From Actinobacteria bacterium OV320 (GTDB taxonomy: Bacteria; Actinomycetota; Actinomycetes; Streptomycetales; Streptomycetaceae), in assembly GCA_001298545.1 (NCBI GenBank), contig LJCX01000037.1:62001-126000 (forward strand): 64,000 nucleotides of DNA. Reading direction: 5' to 3'. Below are positions 49,963 through 58,394 of this stretch, piece by piece (position 1 is the stretch's first letter; the number at the start of each line of letters is the position of its first letter). Under the pieces are notes generated by a model, which saw nothing but the letters and a program-made list of their open reading frames with translations, had not been told where the DNA came from and made no database searches. The position numbers were made by a program, and so were the translations under genes.

Positions 49963-51894
49963 TCACGGGGCCAGCGGGACGCACAGCAGGGCGGCGGGGC
50001 CCGGTGTGCTGCCGAACCGGGTGGTGAAGGCGATGCCCGCGGCGTACTCGTCGGCGGCGCACTGGCCCTTGTAGTGGCCCTGGGCGAAGTCGCCGCCGGT
50101 GTCGGCGGGCCGGTTGTCGGACCGGTCGAACCAGACGGTCCGTCCGGACCGGCCGAGGGCGGTGCGGGCGGGCACGCACAGGGCGGCCGGCACGCGCTCC
50201 CCGCGGCGGCTGTAGCCGATGAGGAACTGCCCGGCGGGGCACTGGAGTTTGGTGTGGCCGCCGGCCCAGTCGCCGCCGGCGGGGACGTGGCGTTCGTCGG
50301 TGACGACCGTCTGCGCGCCGTCCGGGGCGCGAAGGTCACCGCCGGCGGTGTCGGTGCACAGACCCCGGCCGCCGGTGTGGCTGAGGCCGATCAGCCGAAG
50401 TCCGTCCGGGCAGGCGGCCTTCGATGCCCCGGGATCCCAGTCCCCGCCGGCCCGTACCCGCCGGGACTGCACGGCGTCGCCGTGATCGGTGGCGAGCATG
50501 CGCCGGACCGGCGCCGGCGGGACGGTCCCGGTGCGGGTCGCGGACGTCATGAGGTGATCCCAGGCGGCGCCGCGCCAGTCGGCCTGGTCGAGGATGCCGT
50601 ACCGGCGTCCCGTCGTGTCGTAGCGCAGCAGAGCCCAGTCGTCGTGGCCCTCCCAGCCGACCAGGGGCCAGTACGCGAAGTCGGCGTCGTGGTCGGCGAA
50701 GTAGTCGGTGAGGTTGCCGAACCAGGTGCGGGCGGCGGCGCCGGTCTCCAGGGCGCCGACGCCGAACTCGCTGATCCACACGGGGGCGGAGTAATGCTGT
50801 CCCTCCGCGGTGACGAAGAAGGCCTGGTCGGTGAGGACCTGGGACAGCTGGTCGCGGGTCAGGTCCTGGTAGCGCGGGTCGTGGGTCTCGCCGATCCCGG
50901 TGGCACCACTGTGCCGGGGGCCGGTGTAGCCGTAGAAGTGGGCGGAGTAGACCAGTTTGTGCGCGTCCAGGAGTGTGTGCGAGAGCGTGCGCACGGGTGT
51001 GAGGGTGGGGCGCTCGTGGGGCAGCCCGTCCACGGGCAGCCCGGTCCAGTTGATGCCTTCGACGACGATGAGGAGGTCGGGGTCGGCCTCGGTGAGGATG
51101 CGGTCCGCCGCGAGTTGGGCCGCCGCGTACCAGTCGTGGTCGTCGCCGAGGCCCCAGTTGGGGTCGTCCAGGATGTCACGGCGCACTTCGTTGTAGAGGT
51201 CCGCGCCCACGACACGGGAGTCGGTGGAGTAGCGGCGGGCCATGAAGACCCAGTCGTCCGTCCACTGCCGGGTGGTCCGACCGCTGTTCCAGCGTTCGTT
51301 GCCGTCCACGCCGCAGCACCAGCGGGTGGTGTTGGTGTGGTTGTTGAGGATGACCGCGAACCCGTCGCCGGTCAGGGCGGCCACGACGGCGTCGAAGATC
51401 TGCAGGGGTGTGCTGCCGCGCAGTCGCGGGTTGGCCGCGACCGCGGTGTCCGGCACCGGGGTCGTCGTGCGGATCATCTCGTTGGAGAACGGCAGCCGGA
51501 TGCTGTTGATGCCGAGCCGGTGGAAGTCGGCGAGCAGCTCCGACAGCGGGGCGCGGTCCAGGCCGAGGGGTATGCCGGAGGAGTTCTGGCCGGCGTGGTG
51601 GTTCGCGGGATCGGCGGCGCTGCCGCTTCCCGACCACGAGCCCTGGGCGCCGTCCCAGTTGGCGGACTTCAGGCGGAAGCGGCGGCCTTGCGCGTCGACG
51701 ATGTAGCGGCCCCGGGTGGACAGGGGCGGCTGCCAGTCCTCCGCCGCCGGGGGAGCGGCCTCGGTGGCGGAGGCGGCGACGGCGTCCTGGGCGGCGCCTG
51801 CCCGGGTGGCGGCGGCCGCGGTCGGTGCCGGGGCCAGCAGCGTGAGCATCACGGCCGCTGATGTCAGGTACTTGACAACTCTGAAGGTCTGCAT
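49963..51894 (-). CDS. Secreted GH5-family glycanase with a three-fold C-terminal repeat
   Basis: A 643-aa secreted protein. A Sec signal (VVKYLTSAAVMLTLLAPAPTAAAA) precedes a GH5 catalytic domain (~60-450): GRRFRLKSANWDG, DFHRLGINSIRLPFSNEMI, AVILNNHTNTTRWCCG, VGADLYNEVRRDI with acid/base Glu 236, SAHFYGYTGP and SAPVWISEFGVGAL with nucleophile Glu 376. These fit endo-beta-glucanases. The last ~150 residues hold three copies of a ~45-residue unit starting AGGDWDPG, AGGDWAGGH and TGGDFAQGH, each with a Cys-Pro/Ala step and ending GLC, ALC or LLC, likely disulfide-bonded. The repeat's role is unknown to me; substrate binding is plausible. Confidence 0.85.
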   Translation of the reverse strand: MQTFRVVKYLTSAAVMLTLLAPAPTAAAATRAGAAQDAVAASATEAAPPAAEDWQPPLSTRGRYIVDAQGRRFRLKSANWDGAQGSWSGSGSAADPANHHAGQNSSGIPLGLDRAPLSELLADFHRLGINSIRLPFSNEMIRTTTPVPDTAVAANPRLRGSTPLQIFDAVVAALTGDGFAVILNNHTNTTRWCCGVDGNERWNSGRTTRQWTDDWVFMARRYSTDSRVVGADLYNEVRRDILDDPNWGLGDDHDWYAAAQLAADRILTEADPDLLIVVEGINWTGLPVDGLPHERPTLTPVRTLSHTLLDAHKLVYSAHFYGYTGPRHSGATGIGETHDPRYQDLTRDQLSQVLTDQAFFVTAEGQHYSAPVWISEFGVGALETGAAARTWFGNLTDYFADHDADFAYWPLVGWEGHDDWALLRYDTTGRRYGILDQADWRGAAWDHLMTSATRTGTVPPAPVRRMLATDHGDAVQSRRVRAGGDWDPGASKAACPDGLRLIGLSHTGGRGLCTDTAGGDLRAPDGAQTVVTDERHVPAGGDWAGGHTKLQCPAGQFLIGYSRRGERVPAALCVPARTALGRSGRTVWFDRSDNRPADTGGDFAQGHYKGQCAADEYAAGIAFTTRFGSTPGPAALLCVPLAP

Positions 51895-52014
51895 CCGGTC
51901 CTCTGCGGGGCGCGGTGGGGGTGGCGAACGGCGACCGACAGCCTACGAAATCCCGGCCGGGATGTCCCGGGGGCCGCGGGAACACGCGCTCGCGACGGGC
52001 TCACCCTCACCGCG

Positions 52015-52048
52015 CCCGGCGCTCGGCCTCGGGAGGCCGGGCGCCGGG
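52015..52048 (-). terminator. 15-bp hairpin downstream of the AMIN-like gene
   Basis: Bases 52015-52029 pair with 52034-52048 around a CGGG loop with one G-T/A-C position. It lies just past the stop at 52069 of the minus-strand AMIN-like gene and should end its transcript before the GH5 gene. Confidence 0.75.
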
Positions 52049-52068
52049 GAGGGTCCGGACGGCCGGTG

Positions 52069-52641
52069 TCACCAGGTGTGCGCGACGTCCACCACGAGGT
52101 GGTCGGCCAGGCGCAGCACCCGGAACGGCAGACGTGCGCGAACGCCGAGCCCGAACTGCGTCACCCCTTCGAAGCTCCCGGCGTACCGGGTGTCCCGGAA
52201 GGTGCTGTATCCCGTGAGGTTCACGCCGGGCAGCGGCTGTGCCACCCGGCCCGGATAGGTGGGTGTGCCGGTCTCGACGTTGTAGGAGGGCGCGTTGACC
52301 CGCACCTCCAGCACGGCACCGCCGCCGACGGCGATGGGGCGGCCCGAGCCGTCCTGGTAGAGCCGGTCGACATACGCGACCGAGAAGCCGAGTTCGGCGG
52401 CGCCCGCGCCCGGCACGTCGACGACGAACCGGTCGTAGCAGTCGTGGCGGCCGGTCCTGACGTTCGTCAGCGACGTCGCCGTGCCGGCGAAGTACGTCTT
52501 GTCCAGGCTGCCCCAGCCGGTGGGGCAGGCCGTGGCGGCCCGGGTGGCCGTGGCCGGGGCGGCGGTGGCCGGGACCGCGGCCACGCCCAGGGTGGCGGCC
52601 AGCAGAGCGGCGGTGGCCCAGAGTGTTCTGTTTCGCACCAT
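52069..52641 (-). CDS. Secreted protein with AMIN-like domain
   Basis: A 190-aa exported protein with a Sec signal (ALLAATLGVAAVPATA). The mature part has the layout of the actinobacterial AMIN-like domain: a GRHDCYDRFVVDVPG strand, a GFSVAYVDRLYQDGSGR turn, AVLEVRVNAPSY, and terminal RADHLVVDV-like RLADHLVVDVAHTW. A conserved Cys pair (AACPTGW and RHDCYDR) probably forms a disulfide. AMIN domains in other proteins bind cell-wall polymers, but this family has no proven role. It ends with a strong hairpin before the downstream GH5 gene. Confidence 0.78.
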   Translation of the reverse strand: MVRNRTLWATAALLAATLGVAAVPATAAPATATRAATACPTGWGSLDKTYFAGTATSLTNVRTGRHDCYDRFVVDVPGAGAAELGFSVAYVDRLYQDGSGRPIAVGGGAVLEVRVNAPSYNVETGTPTYPGRVAQPLPGVNLTGYSTFRDTRYAGSFEGVTQFGLGVRARLPFRVLRLADHLVVDVAHTW

Positions 52642-52893
52642 GATCTCCCCCGAAGGGCGTGTGTGGTGATGTGTCGGTTAAAAACAGAGACAACCTGATT
52701 GCCCCATAGGTTGCACTGTTCTCCGTCTCGATGTGGCGTCAGTGTGGCGGGCCGCCTCGGGCGGTCGCGAACAGGCGCGCGGGCTCCGGCGGCGCCGGCG
52801 CCCGACGCGCGTCACGCGCTCGTTCACACGACTGACAAGAAGCCGTCACACGGCACCGGAATGCCCGGCCGGCCGCCCCTGGTTCTCGCTGAC

Positions 52894-53817
52894 ATGACCT
52901 TGGGAGTAGCACTCGACGCGAGCGACGCCGACAACCAGATCGACGCCACCGTGCGGCTCGCACAGGAAGCCCGGGCCGCCGGGCTGCGGTCCGCCTGGTT
53001 CGGGCAGACCTTCGGCGCGGACTCACCCCAGCTCGCGGCGATCGTCGGGCGCGAAGTGCCCGGCCTGCACGTGGGGACGTCTGCGATTCCCGTCTTCGGC
53101 CGCCACCCGCTGCTGGTCTCCAGCCAGGCGCAGACCGCCCAGGCGGCCACGCACGGTCGCTACCATCTCGGACTGGCGCTCGGCACCAAGCTCCTGACCG
53201 AGACGGGCTTCGGCATCCCCTTCGAGCGGCCCATCGCCCGCCTGCGTGAATTCCTCACCGCCCTGCGGCAGTTGACGGAGACCGGCGCAGCCGACTTCCA
53301 CGGTGAACTGCTCACCGCCACCACCCCGCTCCCGGCGCGGGTGCCGGGCGCCGAGGCCGGCGTGCCGTTGCTCGTCGCCGCGATGGGTCCCCAGGCGCTC
53401 CGGGCCAGCGGCGAGCTGGCGGACGGGATCCTGCCCTACCTGGCGGGACCGCGCGCCCTGGAGGAGCACATCGTCCCGGCGGTCACCGCCGCGGCCCGGG
53501 CCGCGGGGCGCCCCGCGCCCCGGATCGTCGCCCTGGTGTACGGAGTGGTCACCGACGACGCCGACGCCGTACGGGAGAAGGCCACCGAGAAGCTCGCGTT
53601 CTACGAACAGTTCCCGTCCTACGCGCGGGTCGTCGAACTCTCCGGCGGCCGGCGGGCCGGCGACGTGGCGGTGATCGGAGACGAGCGGACGGTCGCCGCC
53701 GAGGTGCGCCGCTACCGCGACGCCGGGGCGACGGAGGTGGTGTTCTCGGGCACGGGCATCGCCGGGGCCGCCGCCCGCCGCCGCACCTGGGCACTCCTCG
53801 GAGAACTCGCCGGCTGA
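52894..53817 (+). CDS. LLM-class F420-dependent oxidoreductase
   Basis: A 307-aa luciferase-like monooxygenase-fold protein with the F420-type signature: MTLGVALDASDADNQIDAT start, AQEARAAGLRSAWFGQTFG, IVGREVPGLHVGTSAIPVFGRHPLL, HGRYHLGLALGTK, GVPLLVAAMGPQALRASGELADG and IGDERTVAAEVRRYRDAGATEVVF. Such TIM-barrel enzymes use coenzyme F420 to reduce or oxidise small molecules, often in antibiotic or xenobiotic metabolism. The substrate is unknown. ATG 52894 begins the conserved part; ATG 52861 is a possible earlier start. It ends 18 bp from the convergent membrane protein gene. Confidence 0.86.
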   Translation: MTLGVALDASDADNQIDATVRLAQEARAAGLRSAWFGQTFGADSPQLAAIVGREVPGLHVGTSAIPVFGRHPLLVSSQAQTAQAATHGRYHLGLALGTKLLTETGFGIPFERPIARLREFLTALRQLTETGAADFHGELLTATTPLPARVPGAEAGVPLLVAAMGPQALRASGELADGILPYLAGPRALEEHIVPAVTAAARAAGRPAPRIVALVYGVVTDDADAVREKATEKLAFYEQFPSYARVVELSGGRRAGDVAVIGDERTVAAEVRRYRDAGATEVVFSGTGIAGAAARRRTWALLGELAG

Positions 53818-53835
53818 GCGCCGGCGCGCCCCGGC

Positions 53836-55251
53836 TCACCAGCCGGTCAGCAACAGATGGTTGAGCAGCAGGGCCAGTGCGGCCTGGGCGGCCAGCCAGG
53901 CACGCGGGCGGGTGAGGAACGCGCAGGACGGGAGGAGCCACAGGGCGAACGGGAGCCAGATGCGTTCCGTCTCGGCCTTGCTCATGCCGGACAGGTCGGC
54001 GACGAGCAGGGCGAGCAGGGCGGCGGCCACGAGGAGGGCGAGGCGGGCGTCCGCGCCCCGGCGGTGCGGGCCGTCGGGCCGCGCGAGGCTCTCGCCGCGA
54101 CGGTGGCCAAGCGACGCGCCGGTCCGCCGGAGGCCGGCCGCCGTCGCCAGGCCCGTGATCAGGACCGCGCAGGCGAGGTTGGCCCACACCCAGTAGCCGT
54201 AGGGGCGGATACCGCCCGCGCCCTGCCGGTAGCGCGTGACCAGCAGCCGGTACGCCTCCCACCAGTCGAATCCGGCGAGGGTGAACGCCGTCGGCACGAC
54301 GGCCGCCCCGGCGAGCAGCAGGAGGAGCAGCTCGGGACGCTCCCGGACGCGCCCCCGGCCGAGCAGCAGCACCGCCGCGCCGATGAGCGCGAAGAGGGTG
54401 AGGCCGTAGGAGAGGTAGCAGGTCAGGCCGAAGAGCAGGCCCGAGCCCAGCGCGGCGCTCCGGACCCGCCGTCCCGTGACCGCCAGGGCCAGCAGCGCCA
54501 CGGACCACGCGGCGACCGCGGCGAAGTACGCGTCCGCCGAGGTCCCCATCCACACCGCGGCCGGCGCCAGCACCAGGAAGGGTGCCGCCCGCCGCGCGAG
54601 CCCCTCGTCGGCCAGCGCCCGCACCGCCACCAGGACGGCCACACAGGCCGTCGCGCCGACGGCGACGCACCAGATTCCGGCCCAGCCCCCGCCCCGCAGC
54701 CCGATCCGGTTGAGCAGGACGAACGTCAGCGTGGCCGCCGGGGGATGACCGGCGACATGCGCGGGCCAGTTGTCCGGGGACTCCAGCAGGATGTGGTGGG
54801 TGAAATCCCGCAGGGCCGCCGGGACGTCGTGGAAACGGCCGACGACCTGGAGGTACTCGTGGCGGGAGGTGAGCCGGCCGGCGACGCCCCGCTGCCAGCC
54901 GTCGATCAGGGCGAGCGAGAGGATCCAGGCCGTTGCCGTGCCCCAGGCCGCCGCGAGCAGGGCCCGCCAGGGCAGGCGGGCGGCCAGGGCGGGACCGTAC
55001 CCCACGGTAGCGACCGCCACGACGACGGCCACCGGCGTGCCCGGTCCCAGATGAGGACCCCAACTCCCCAGCAAAGGAGGCCAGTTGACGCGCAAGGTGT
55101 GATGGGCGTGCTGGATGTGGTGGCCGATCAGCACGGCCGCCGTCACGAGCAGGACGGCGGCGCCCACCGCGTACAGGTCGTGGCGGAGGTCGCGGGTGAT
55201 GCCGCCGGAGCGTCGGACGCGCGGCTCGGCGGAGCGCAGGGTGCTGTTCAC
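53836..55251 (-). CDS. Polytopic membrane protein, GT-C glycosyltransferase-like
   Basis: A 471-aa protein with about 10-12 membrane helices. The layout (a first helix, then a loop with RHEYLQVVGRFHDVPAALRDFTHHI and VAGHPPAATLTFVLL) is like GT-C lipid-linked sugar transferases, whose first loop holds catalytic Asp/Glu and His residues, but no DxD is obvious. A charged segment (GHRRGESLARPDGPHRRGADAR) splits the last helices. The gene neighbours those for a GT2 enzyme, a sugar epimerase and a molybdoenzyme, which supports a glycan-assembly role (inference). It is divergent from the molybdoenzyme gene. Confidence 0.75.
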   Translation of the reverse strand: MNSTLRSAEPRVRRSGGITRDLRHDLYAVGAAVLLVTAAVLIGHHIQHAHHTLRVNWPPLLGSWGPHLGPGTPVAVVVAVATVGYGPALAARLPWRALLAAAWGTATAWILSLALIDGWQRGVAGRLTSRHEYLQVVGRFHDVPAALRDFTHHILLESPDNWPAHVAGHPPAATLTFVLLNRIGLRGGGWAGIWCVAVGATACVAVLVAVRALADEGLARRAAPFLVLAPAAVWMGTSADAYFAAVAAWSVALLALAVTGRRVRSAALGSGLLFGLTCYLSYGLTLFALIGAAVLLLGRGRVRERPELLLLLLAGAAVVPTAFTLAGFDWWEAYRLLVTRYRQGAGGIRPYGYWVWANLACAVLITGLATAAGLRRTGASLGHRRGESLARPDGPHRRGADARLALLVAAALLALLVADLSGMSKAETERIWLPFALWLLPSCAFLTRPRAWLAAQAALALLLNHLLLTGW

Positions 55252-55364
55252 ACCGGCACGCTAGGCCGGGCGGCGGGTCGCGGTCCGCCGTCCGGGCCGG
55301 ACGTCAGCATTTCGTCATGGGTCGCGCACCCGTTTCCGGCGGTGCCGCGGCCTACGGTCGGATC

Positions 55365-56633
55365 ATGCGAGACGACACACGGCTGCCCACCTCCCCCGGC
55401 TTCTGGCGCAGCCCGCTGCGCGGCCCCTGGTTCACCTCGGTGCTCGGCCTGGTGCTGCTCGCCGGCATCACGGTGCTGTTCGTGACGGGCCTGATCTCGT
55501 ACGCCGCCTACAACCCGGACCTCTCCCCGGTGAACGACAAGACCCCGGACAAGGGGATCCTCGGCTTCTACCTCTTCTCCTGGCCGACCGACCCGCACTG
55601 GCTGTACCGGGTCAACCAGGGCGTGCACGTCACTCTCGGCGTCACCCTGATCCCCGTCCTGCTGGCCAAGCTGTGGTCGGTCGTGCCGCAGCTGTTCACG
55701 CTGCCGCCGGCCCGCTCGCTCGCCCACGCCCTCGAAAGGATCTCCCTGCTGTTGCTGGTCGGCGGCGCGCTGTTCGAATTCACGACCGGCGTGCTCAACG
55801 TCCAGCTCGACTACGTCTTCCCCGGCTCCTTCTACCCCCTGCACTTCTACGGCGCATGGGTCTTCTTCGCCGCCTTCGTCGCCCACGCCGTGCTGAAGGT
55901 CCCGGCGGCCGTACGCAATCTGCGCCGCCTGCGGGCGGCGGAGCCGGCCTCGTCCCAGGAGCCCGCGCCCGCGCCCGAGCAGGAACTCGTCTCCCCGCGC
56001 CCGGACCCCGCGACCGTCTCCCGGCGCGGAGCGCTGTGGTTCGTCGGAGGCGGCTCGCTGCTGCTGTTCGCCACGACGGCCGGCCAGAGCTTCGACGGGC
56101 CGCTGCGGCGCACCGCCCTGCTCGCTCCGCACGGGGGACCCGATCCGGGCAGCGGCCCGAACGGCTTCCAGATCAACAAGACGGCCGCGTACGCCGGGAT
56201 CACCGCGCCGGAGACGGACGAGGACGCCTGGCGCCTCGTCGTCACGGGGCGCTCCGGCACCCTCCGCCTCAGCCGCGCCCAGCTCCGTGAGCTCCCGCTG
56301 CACAGTGCGGCGTTGCCCATCGCCTGCGTCGAGGGCTGGTCGACCTCGGACCAGTGGTGGCGGGGCGTACGGCTCCGGGACCTGGCCGCGCTCGTCGGCC
56401 ACGACGATCCGCCGGACGTGTTCGTCGAGTCCCTCCAGCGGCGCGGCGCCTTCCGCCACGCCGCCCTGCGCGCCAACCAGGTCGCCGACCCGCGCTCCCT
56501 GCTCGCCCTGTACGTCAACGGCGAGTCCCTGACCCCCGACCACGGCTACCCGGCGCGCGTCATCGTGCCCGCCGCGCCCGGCGTGCTCAACACCAAGTGG
56601 GTGGCCCGGATGACCTTCGGAGAGACGCGATGA
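55365..56633 (+). CDS. Molybdopterin-dependent oxidoreductase fused to a membrane domain
   Basis: A 422-aa protein in two parts. Residues ~1-190 hold four to five membrane helices resembling a cytochrome b561-like domain, with histidines in LYRVNQGVHVTLGVTLIP and HFYGAWVFFAAFVAHAVLKVP. Residues ~215-422 match the sulfite-oxidase molybdopterin domain (TVSRRGALWFVGGG, RLVVTGRSGTLRLSRAQLRELP, PIACVEGWSTSDQWWRGVRLRDL with the molybdenum-ligand Cys, and YVNGESLTPDHGYPARVIVP). The enzyme would be in the membrane with the Mo site outside. ATG 55365 is chosen; the stop overlaps the next start (ATGA). The electron donor or acceptor is unknown. Confidence 0.88.
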   Translation: MRDDTRLPTSPGFWRSPLRGPWFTSVLGLVLLAGITVLFVTGLISYAAYNPDLSPVNDKTPDKGILGFYLFSWPTDPHWLYRVNQGVHVTLGVTLIPVLLAKLWSVVPQLFTLPPARSLAHALERISLLLLVGGALFEFTTGVLNVQLDYVFPGSFYPLHFYGAWVFFAAFVAHAVLKVPAAVRNLRRLRAAEPASSQEPAPAPEQELVSPRPDPATVSRRGALWFVGGGSLLLFATTAGQSFDGPLRRTALLAPHGGPDPGSGPNGFQINKTAAYAGITAPETDEDAWRLVVTGRSGTLRLSRAQLRELPLHSAALPIACVEGWSTSDQWWRGVRLRDLAALVGHDDPPDVFVESLQRRGAFRHAALRANQVADPRSLLALYVNGESLTPDHGYPARVIVPAAPGVLNTKWVARMTFGETR

Positions 56634-57097
56634 CGCCCGTGCGACGCCGGCCGGTGATCGGCAGCCCCTTCCAGATCCTCCTGCTGGTCTGCTCGTTCGC
56701 GCTCGCCGCCTACGCGGGCGTACGTCTCCTCGCCGACGACTGGTTCGGCGTGGCGCTGTGGTGGGTGGGAGCGGCGCTGCTGCACGACCTCGTGCTGCTG
56801 CCCCTGTACGCCGTGGCCGACCGGGCTGTCGTACAGGGGCTCGGCGCGACCGGTCATCGGCGCCTGACGATGTACGTCCGGGTACCGGCCGCGCTCTCCG
56901 CACTGCTGCTGCTCGTATGGTTCCCGCTGATCAGCGGGATGGTGGAGGTCCGCTACCGGTCGGCCACCGGCCGCTCGGCGGACGGGTTCCTCGCCCACTG
57001 GCTGCTGATCACCGCGGTGCTCTTCGGCGGCTCGGCGCTGCTCCTCGCGCTGCGACTGCGCAGGGCGAGGAAGCAGCGGCCGCCGGCCGTCCACTGA
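56630..57097 (+). CDS. Small membrane protein coupled to the molybdoenzyme
   Basis: A 155-aa membrane protein with four helices (FQILLLVCSFALAAYAGVRLL, ALWWVGAALLHDLVLLPLYAV, YVRVPAALSALLLLVWFPLI and WLLITAVLFGGSALLLAL). No family is recognised. Its ATG overlaps the preceding stop by four bases, so it is likely a partner subunit or assembly factor of the molybdoenzyme. Its last 145 bases overlap the convergent methyltransferase gene, an unusually long antisense overlap. Confidence 0.75.
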   Translation: MTPVRRRPVIGSPFQILLLVCSFALAAYAGVRLLADDWFGVALWWVGAALLHDLVLLPLYAVADRAVVQGLGATGHRRLTMYVRVPAALSALLLLVWFPLISGMVEVRYRSATGRSADGFLAHWLLITAVLFGGSALLLALRLRRARKQRPPAVH

Positions 57098-57780
57098 CCG
57101 GCCGTGCGCCAGTCCTCGCGGTGTGCGTACCGCAGCAGGGCCGGCGTGCCGAGCCGCGCCCAGGGGAACGCCCGTCCGGTGCCGCCCGCCTCGGGCAGGC
57201 CGACGACCTCGACCTCGGCCCGCTCGTCCACGTCCACCGGCGCGGTCTCGGCGATCAGCAGGCCACCCGGGACGAGCAGATCGGCCGCCCGGCGCAGCAG
57301 GGCGAGCGGGTCGCCGCCGATGCCGACATTGCCGTCGATGAGCAGCACGGTCGCCCAGCGACCCTCGCCCGGCAACGGATCGAAGACCGACCGCCGCAGC
57401 GCCTGGCCGCCCAGCGCCAGCGTGTGGGCGACGGCGGCCTCGCTGACGTCGATGCCCAGCACGGGCCGTCCCCGGGCGGCGAGTTCGGCCACCAGCCGGC
57501 CGGGCCCGCAGCCCACGTCCAGTACGGCTCCCTCGCACCGGTCCAGGATCGCCAGATCGGCCGGATCGGCGCGGGCGCACCACCTTTCCACCTCCAGCGG
57601 CAGCAGCCAGCCGTCGGCGCGGCGCAGGAACAGCGGGCCCCGGCCGGTGCGCAGGGCGGCGCTGTAGGGGTCGGCGGCGGCCCAGTCGCCGGCGACCCCC
57701 GCGCTCCCCGCGACCCCCGCGGCCTCTGCCACGTCGGCGTCGGCGGGGCCGGCCCCGGTGAGGTCGTACGCGGTGCTCAT
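56953..57780 (-). CDS. Class I SAM-dependent methyltransferase
   Basis: A 275-aa methyltransferase. After an Ala/Gly/Asp-rich N-terminus are a substrate-side block (GPLFLRRADGWLLPLEVERW) and a standard motif I (GAVLDVGCGPGRLVAELAAR), then PVLGIDVSEAAVAHTLALGG, WATVLLIDGNVGIGGD (motif IV) and ADLLVPGGLLIAETAPVDVD (motif VI). ATG 57780 overlaps the DUF2064 stop (ATGA), so it belongs to the GT2/DUF2064 operon. The last ~45 residues run across the antisense of the convergent membrane gene with no domain match, so the normal stop may have been lost. Confidence 0.85.
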   Translation of the reverse strand: MSTAYDLTGAGPADADVAEAAGVAGSAGVAGDWAAADPYSAALRTGRGPLFLRRADGWLLPLEVERWCARADPADLAILDRCEGAVLDVGCGPGRLVAELAARGRPVLGIDVSEAAVAHTLALGGQALRRSVFDPLPGEGRWATVLLIDGNVGIGGDPLALLRRAADLLVPGGLLIAETAPVDVDERAEVEVVGLPEAGGTGRAFPWARLGTPALLRYAHREDWRTAGQWTAGGRCFLALRSRSARSSAEPPKSTAVISSQWARNPSAERPVADR

Positions 57781-58394
57781 CGGCTCACCGCCGCCGCGCA
57801 CCCGGCGAGACGGTCGGCGAAGCGGCTGTACGGGGCCAGCGCGGCGACGGCCGTCGCGTCCGCGGCGGTGTCCACGTCCCGCAGACACGGCAGGTCACGC
57901 ACCCGCAGCCCCGCGCCGACGAGCCGCGCCCGCTGCGCGGCCCCCGTCGAAGGCGTCGACATGGGCACGCCCCGCAGCAGAGCGGGATCGGGCTCAGCGA
58001 GCCCCAGCGCCCAGAAGCCGCCGTCCCGCGCCGGGCCGAAGTACGCGTCGCAGCCGTCGAAGTCGACGGTCAGCAGCTCCGGCGTCACCTGCGGAGTGTC
58101 CATCCCGATGAGAAGGGCCGGGCCGTCGCACCGGGCGAAGGCGTCCGCGAGCCGTTCGTCGAGCCCGCCCGCGCACTGCGGTACGACGTCGAAACCGGAC
58201 GGCAGCCAGGGCCCGGGGGCGCCGTCCAGCACCAGGACACGGCGGGAGGCGGGCGTGGCCGCCACCACCCGCAGGGTGTCGGACAGCGCCGCCTCCGCGA
58301 GCGCGGCCGCCTCCCGTGGGGTGAACGGCGGCGTGAGCCGGGTCTTCACCCGGCCCGGCAGCGGCTCCTTGGCGATGACGAGCAGCGTGGTCAC
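57777..58394 (-). CDS. DUF2064 family protein (nucleotidyl/glycosyltransferase-like)
   Basis: A 205-aa protein of the DUF2064/TIGR04282 type. It opens with TTLLVIAKEPLPGRVKTRLTPPF, the conserved nucleotide-binding-like loop of this GT-A-like fold, then ALSDTLRVVAATPASRRVLV, PALLIGMDTPQVTPELL and DAYFGPARDGGFWALGL. Some homologues act in arsenosugar or glycan biosynthesis, and they often sit beside a GT2 enzyme as here. GTG 58394 overlaps the upstream GT2 stop (GTGA) and its own stop overlaps the methyltransferase start, so the three are tightly co-translated. Confidence 0.85.
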   Translation of the reverse strand: MTTLLVIAKEPLPGRVKTRLTPPFTPREAAALAEAALSDTLRVVAATPASRRVLVLDGAPGPWLPSGFDVVPQCAGGLDERLADAFARCDGPALLIGMDTPQVTPELLTVDFDGCDAYFGPARDGGFWALGLAEPDPALLRGVPMSTPSTGAAQRARLVGAGLRVRDLPCLRDVDTAADATAVAALAPYSRFADRLAGCAAAVSR

